The notes beneath the pieces are model-generated. The model ran no database searches and was not told the DNA's origin. It saw nothing but the letters and a program-made list of their open reading frames with translations. This document shows, piece by piece, positions 14,406-18,134 of a stretch of DNA of 18,134 nucleotides (position 1 is its first letter; each line of letters starts with the position of its first letter). Position numbers and translations under genes: made by a program. This DNA is from Anaerolineales bacterium (GTDB lineage Bacteria; Chloroflexota; Anaerolineae; 4572-78; NAK82), in contig JAHELX010000048.1 in the NCBI GenBank assembly GCA_024643945.1, positions 1 through 18,134 on the forward strand, read 5' to 3'.

Positions 14406-16232
14406 TTGACGCACGAAATCGCACTAGTACTGGCCGTTTTAGTCATCGCGATTATCCTGTTCGCTACAGAAAAGCTCAGAGTAGATGTAATCTCGATGAT
14501 GGTGCTGCTCAGCCTGCTCTTGCTGGGGCTGGTTGACATTGACGAGGCCTTCTCGGGCTTCTCCAGCCCGGCGGTCATCACTGTCTGGGCCATTTACATT
14601 GTCAGCGCCGGATTGTTTCGCACCGGCGTCGCCGACTTTATCGGCCAGCGCATCTTGAGTGTGGCTGGCAGCAGTGAGCCGCGTCTGATCGGGGTCATTA
14701 TGCTGGCGGTGGGCACAATGTCGGCTTTTATGAATAACATCGGGGCCACCGCGGTGCTCTTGCCGGCTGTCAGCAGCATCGCCCGCCGCGTCAAAACGTC
14801 TCCCTCTAAGTTGCTTATTCCCCTCTCCTTTGGCTCCTTGCTAGGCGGTGTCACCACACTCATCGGTACCCCGCCTAACCTGCTGGTCAGCAACGCTCTA
14901 TACGAAGCGCACCTGCAACCTTTCGGGCTGTTCGACTACGCTCCAATGGGGCTGATCATTATGTTCAGTGGTATCGTGTATATGGTAGTTGCAGGCCGGC
15001 ACTTGCTGCCAGCCCGACAGGGTACCACTGACCTGACCGGAAGCTACCAGGTGCGCGACTATTTAACCGAGGTGCGCGTGCTGCCAGGATCGCCGCTGGT
15101 AAACAAGACAGTCGTCGAAAGTCGGTTCGGCCAGGACTACGATCTGAACATCGTAGGCAGGAGAGAGAATCAACTTCGCCTGCCGGATCCGGGCAAGCGG
15201 CGATTGCCGAGCAGCAATCGGCGGCGGCTGACGATGCGTCGAGACGAACGCATCCAGGAGGGTGACGTGCTGGTCGTGCGGGGCAACCTGGACACCATCC
15301 TCAAAATCAAAGAGAGCCAGGGGCTGGAGATTGTCCCAGACGTCGAGTTGAGCGATGCTGAACTAACTACAGAGGAGATCGCCATCGCCGAAGTGCTTAT
15401 CCCCACCCGTTCGGAGCTGGTCGGCAAATCCCTGAAGGAAATCGCCTTTCGCGACAAGTACAACCTGACCGTGTTGGCGCTCTGGCGCCATGGCGAACCC
15501 ATTCGTCGCAAATTGGCCGACGCACCACTGGACTTCGCCGACGTACTGCTGGTCCAGGGTCGCCGCGATCGCATCAACCTGTTGCGCACCGATCCCAACT
15601 TCTTACTGCTGGAGCCAGTGGAATTAGAGACACGCCGCACTCACAAGGCTCCTCTAGCCCTGGGTATCTTCGGGGTGATGCTGGGATCGGTCATCATAGG
15701 TTGGCTACACATCTCAGCCGCTGCCGTCCTGGGGGCCATCTTGATGGTTCTCGCCCGCTGCTTGACTATGGAAGAAGCGTACGAGGCCATTGAGTGGAAA
15801 TCAGTCTTCCTGATCGCAGGCATGCTGCCTATGGGTGTTGCGATGGGCAAGACCGGGACAGCCGAATTCCTGGCTGATCATATCATTGCCATTGTAGGCC
15901 CCCTGGGTCCACAGATGATCATGGTGGGCCTCTTCATCTTAACAACGATTGTTACAGAGTTCATGTCAAACGCGGCCGCTGCCGTCCTCGTCGCTCCGAT
16001 CGCCATCAGCGCGGCGCTAGGCCTGGGTGCTGACCCCCGCGCTTTTGTCATGGGAGTCGGCATTGCCGCCTCGAATTCGTTCCTGTTCCCCATCGGCCAC
16101 CAGGCGAACGTGTTGATTTTTGGCCCTGGTGGCTACAAGTTCTTCGATTTCACCCGGGTAGGCCTGCCACTGACCCTGCTGATTTGGCTCCTGCTGATTC
16201 TCTTTCTGCCTCTTCTTTGGCCCCTGTATTGA
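14406..16232 (+). CDS. SLC13/DASS-type permease with two RCK_C domains
   Basis: The protein has 608 residues from a TTG at 14406, chosen because GGAGG (14391-14395) stands 10 bases upstream. A longer frame from TTG 14355 would begin beside the predicted transcript start. The N-terminal membrane half carries FMNNIGATAVLLP (about 108-120) and LIGTPPNLLVS (about 152-162). The C-terminal half carries the matching FMSNAAAAVLVAPIAIS. These pseudo-repeat motifs bind sodium and substrate in the divalent anion/sodium symporter family. Between the halves are two cytosolic RCK_C (TrkA_C) domains, roughly residues 218-305 and 325-395, which usually bind regulatory ligands. Candidate substrates are di- or tricarboxylates, sulfate or related anions. 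The last helix (LLIWLLLILFLPLLW) is encoded opposite the end of the convergent gene. Confidence 0.93.
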   Translation: MTHEIALVLAVLVIAIILFATEKLRVDVISMMVLLSLLLLGLVDIDEAFSGFSSPAVITVWAIYIVSAGLFRTGVADFIGQRILSVAGSSEPRLIGVIMLAVGTMSAFMNNIGATAVLLPAVSSIARRVKTSPSKLLIPLSFGSLLGGVTTLIGTPPNLLVSNALYEAHLQPFGLFDYAPMGLIIMFSGIVYMVVAGRHLLPARQGTTDLTGSYQVRDYLTEVRVLPGSPLVNKTVVESRFGQDYDLNIVGRRENQLRLPDPGKRRLPSSNRRRLTMRRDERIQEGDVLVVRGNLDTILKIKESQGLEIVPDVELSDAELTTEEIAIAEVLIPTRSELVGKSLKEIAFRDKYNLTVLALWRHGEPIRRKLADAPLDFADVLLVQGRRDRINLLRTDPNFLLLEPVELETRRTHKAPLALGIFGVMLGSVIIGWLHISAAAVLGAILMVLARCLTMEEAYEAIEWKSVFLIAGMLPMGVAMGKTGTAEFLADHIIAIVGPLGPQMIMVGLFILTTIVTEFMSNAAAAVLVAPIAISAALGLGADPRAFVMGVGIAASNSFLFPIGHQANVLIFGPGGYKFFDFTRVGLPLTLLIWLLLILFLPLLWPLY

Positions 16233-17490
16233 GAGCCCCATCCAACGAGAAGAGAGTAATCTCTGGAGGGCAAAGGAAGCGGACGCGCGGCGCGCCCATC
16301 CCCTCCAGGCCAACTCCCCGGCTGACGTAAAGCTGAGTGTTTTCCAACCGGTAGTATCCCATCTCAAAGCGCTTGCCCAATTTGGATGAAGTAATCACTG
16401 CGCCGTAAAGAGGCAGGCGCACCTGCCCGCCATGGGTATGACCGCACAGATATAGTTTTATGTCAAATTCAGGCGCGACCGGCATCAGCTCCGGCGAATG
16501 ATAGAGAAGCACGCGAAAGGCATCGGGCGGGGCCTCGGCCGCTACCGCTGCCAGTCGTTGAGCGTCGCGCTCCAGGTCGTGACTACAATCCAGACCCAGC
16601 AGCGCCAGCCGCCGGCCCTGCCCCAGATCCACCGTCGCCACTTCGTCACGCAGCAGCCGGATAGGCAGACCGTCGAAGAGAGAAGCCGAGTTGCGATCTA
16701 CCGGCGGACTGCCGAGCACTGCATATACGCCGGCCGGAGCCAGCGGTTTTCCGTCAGGGACGAGCCCTGCTAGCAGGCGCCGGGCGTTGGCGTGAGCGAC
16801 CGGATCGTCTACGTAGGACAGATTGAGGTAATCACCGGTCAACAGGATCAGGTCGGGTGCTATCTCCCGCACCATGTGTAAAAGCCGTTCCTCGCGGCGG
16901 CCGAAGCGTTCCACGTGCAGGTCGCTGATGTGGAGCAAACGCAGCGGCGGCGTGTCGTGGGGCAGCGGATTGCTGGCCAGCGACAGATGGGAAAGGCTCA
17001 ACCGTTGGGGTTCCAGAACGGCACCCCAGGCCAGCGCCAGCGACGCCCCCAGGTTGATGATCACCAGCCCCACCAAGACCATCACCGGTCCTAACCAGAT
17101 CGCCAGCGGAGCGACCAGTGCCGCTACCACCAGGCGGCAGAACTCCAGGGTAAAGAGCTGTGGCCCCACCGGACCAAAGGAAAGGCGTCGGCGCGGCAGA
17201 TTGACCAGCACCACCGCGTCGGCGAGGGTAAACAGGCCGAGCGTCAGCCCCAAGTAGAGCGCCTCTATGCCCCCTGCCACAAACCACCAAAGACCGGCAA
17301 CGGCCAGGATGGGGAAGAGCGCCACACCGCCGATCAACCAGGCAGGCCAACCACCTGGCGCGTTGAGGGCTACGAGCAACTTGTGGAGAAGGCGTGCCTC
17401 CAGGGGATTCGGCAATTCGTCAGAATCCGGTGCAGAGAGGTCTTGCTCGTCGAAGGTGCCCTCTTCCCGGGGCCACGTTGTGTCAGACAA
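16150..17490 (-). CDS. Membrane-anchored metallophosphoesterase (YkuE/YaeI-like) with altered metal motif
   Basis: The 446-residue protein has an acidic N-terminal tail, then four hydrophobic segments (about 50-72, 77-96, 118-133, 135-157) and a calcineurin-like phosphoesterase domain. Metal-site motifs are HISDLHVERFG (187-197; D190, H192), LLTGDYLN (217-223; D220), YHSPEL (330-335; H331) and CGHTHGGQ (349-356; H351, H353). The motif normally written GNHD or GNHE reads GSPP (260-263), so the bridging Asn and catalytic His are missing although the flanking sequence is colinear. The C-terminal 30 residues after ITLFSLDG are hydrophilic and encoded opposite the permease 3' end. The start is a TTG at 17490 with CAGGT upstream and is the least certain part. 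Relatives cleave phospholipid-linked or nucleotide phosphoesters. Confidence 0.88.
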   Translation of the reverse strand: MSDTTWPREEGTFDEQDLSAPDSDELPNPLEARLLHKLLVALNAPGGWPAWLIGGVALFPILAVAGLWWFVAGGIEALYLGLTLGLFTLADAVVLVNLPRRRLSFGPVGPQLFTLEFCRLVVAALVAPLAIWLGPVMVLVGLVIINLGASLALAWGAVLEPQRLSLSHLSLASNPLPHDTPPLRLLHISDLHVERFGRREERLLHMVREIAPDLILLTGDYLNLSYVDDPVAHANARRLLAGLVPDGKPLAPAGVYAVLGSPPVDRNSASLFDGLPIRLLRDEVATVDLGQGRRLALLGLDCSHDLERDAQRLAAVAAEAPPDAFRVLLYHSPELMPVAPEFDIKLYLCGHTHGGQVRLPLYGAVITSSKLGKRFEMGYYRLENTQLYVSRGVGLEGMGAPRVRFLCPPEITLFSLDGALNTGAKEEAERESAGAKSAGSVAGLPG

Positions 17491-17540
17491 GATTGTTACC
17501 TGCTTTCTATCCGAGGAATCCTAACTTCGAATCGTTTGGA

Positions 17541-17574
17541 AGACCCTGAGCGTTTCTGGAAACCGTTAGGGTCT
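17541..17574. repeat. Degenerate copy of the AGACC-type palindrome
   Basis: AGACCCTGAGCGTTTC (17541-17556) and GAAACCGTTAGGGTCT (17559-17574) pair over 16 positions around a TG loop, with 13 Watson-Crick pairs, one G-T pair and two mismatches. It shares AGACC, CTGA and GTTT with the perfect palindrome at 6975-7007. It lies between the divergent starts of the phosphoesterase and the nucleotidyltransferase, so it is not a terminator for either coding sequence. It fits a dispersed palindromic repeat. Confidence 0.6.
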
Positions 17575-17588
17575 CAAATGGCATGCGC

Positions 17589-17617
17589 TTGCCACAAGCC
17601 AGTAATGGAATTATAAT
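17589..17617 (+). promoter_or_regulatory. Consensus-like promoter of the nucleotidyltransferase
   Basis: TTGCCA (17589-17594) and TATAAT (17612-17617) are exactly 17 bp apart, 11 of 12 bases matching the sigma-70 consensus. Transcription would begin around 17624, only about three bases before the ATG at 17627. The message would be leaderless or nearly so, unless the in-frame ATG at 17639 is used. Confidence 0.75.
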
Positions 17618-17626
17618 CCGGGGAAG

Positions 17627-17986
17627 ATGACTGATCAAATGAGCAATCTGTCAGATCAAGAAGCAGCCGCACTGCAGGCCCACGTCACAGCTCTGCAGGA
17701 ACGCTTTGGTCATCAACTGGTAGACGTCCTGCTGTTCGGTTCCAAAGCGCGGGGCGAAGCCCACCCAGCCGCTGATGTTGATGTGGCAGTGATTTTAGAT
17801 CACCCAGACGCTCAAGACCTCAGCGATGCTCGAGGGCTCGCATTCGATATCTGGCTGAGCTACCAGGTGTTTCTCTCCATCCGCGCTATAAGCCAAGAGC
17901 ACTGGCAAACCATGGCTGCCATGCAGAGCCTGTTCTACCGCAATCTGTTGCGAGACGGCGTCTCATGCCTGCCAGCGCCTGCCTGA
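17627..17986 (+). CDS. MNT-type nucleotidyltransferase-domain protein
   Basis: The 119-residue protein is a minimal nucleotidyltransferase. The motif LLFGSKARGEAHPAADVDVAVILD (about 35-58) has the GS, RG and paired aspartates (DVDV) that bind metal and nucleotide. MNT proteins are usually antitoxins that AMPylate an adjacent HEPN toxin. Here the upstream neighbour is the metallophosphoesterase. The 148 bp left downstream show no HEPN frame on the + strand, so the partner is absent, degraded or outside the window. A leading helix (residues 8-30) precedes the fold. ATGs at 17627 and 17639 are both in frame. The first matches a leaderless message, and the second has GGGGAAG 12 bases upstream. 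Confidence 0.88.
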   Translation: MTDQMSNLSDQEAAALQAHVTALQERFGHQLVDVLLFGSKARGEAHPAADVDVAVILDHPDAQDLSDARGLAFDIWLSYQVFLSIRAISQEHWQTMAAMQSLFYRNLLRDGVSCLPAPA

Positions 17987-18026
17987 CCTCTAACATTCGT
18001 TAACACCAACCAGCCCAGCGTCGTTT

Positions 18027-18134
18027 TTAGAATCCTCGCCACGGTTCGTCAACTCGTGCAACCGGAGGCGCGGCGCTGCGCCAATGGCCGAGTCCGGGCA
18101 GGATGGCCACCACTTCCGTTCCCCGGCCCGGCCT
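18027..18134 (-). CDS. Possible 3' end of a gene entering from the right edge
   Basis: On the - strand a frame is open from the window edge for 35 codons and ends in TAA at 18029-18027. The visible sequence includes EVVAILPGLGHWRSAAPP and VDEPWRGF and moderately favours G or C at third positions. No family is recognised and the stretch is short enough to be chance. The 40 bp between it and the nucleotidyltransferase stop would make the two genes convergent. Confidence 0.25.
   Translation of the reverse strand, partial: RPGRGTEVVAILPGLGHWRSAAPPVARVDEPWRGF

Overview
The window is a gene-dense, GC-rich bacterial chromosome segment. Gene spacing is tight, Shine-Dalgarno sites are clear at most starts, and several starts have a good TATAAT -10 box. 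The gene set (PolX with a PHP domain, FabL-type enoyl reductase, monofunctional proline dehydrogenase, SLC13/RCK_C permease, LarA-like racemase) and the AGACCTGACGGGTTT-type palindromes would suit a Chloroflexota (Anaerolineae-like) genome. That placement is inference; there is no rRNA or other taxonomic marker. I see no rRNA, tRNA, CRISPR array, transposase or phage gene.

Region 1 (1-6974, + strand) is a metabolic block. It holds the 3' part of an EamA/DMT transporter, a cysteine-free carboxymuconolactone-decarboxylase-fold protein, an iron-type alcohol dehydrogenase and a LarA-family (nickel-pincer) 2-hydroxyacid racemase. After a 248-bp spacer with a duplicated GC-rich hairpin come the N and C halves of a split transketolase, overlapping by 13 bp. 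A separately promoted alpha-methylacyl-CoA racemase-like CaiB/BaiF protein follows. Dehydrogenase, hydroxyacid racemase and two-carbon transferase together suggest catabolism or interconversion of a hydroxyacid, diol or sugar-acid. The substrate cannot be read from the sequence. A strong palindrome at 6975-7007 ends the block.

Region 2 (7033-14272, - strand) reads toward lower coordinates. An inositol-monophosphatase-family enzyme, possibly on a leaderless message, is followed by proline dehydrogenase, FabL and an unrecognised 195-residue protein. Next is a nitroreductase with a SAM methyltransferase 32 bp behind it. Last is family X DNA polymerase/PHP nuclease with a single-domain response regulator 3 bp behind it, driven by a well-formed promoter at 9282-9310. 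On the opposite strand, 10778-11026 carries what looks like the middle of a winged-helix regulator, probably a relic.

Region 3 (14273-18134) starts with a divergent promoter for an SLC13-type permease with two cytosolic RCK_C domains. Its 3' end overlaps by 83 bp the 3' end of a convergent membrane-anchored metallophosphoesterase. The phosphoesterase lacks the family's GNHD/E motif. After a degenerate copy of the palindromic element comes a consensus-like promoter and a small MNT-type nucleotidyltransferase with no visible HEPN partner. The last 108 bp may hold the 3' end of a - strand gene.
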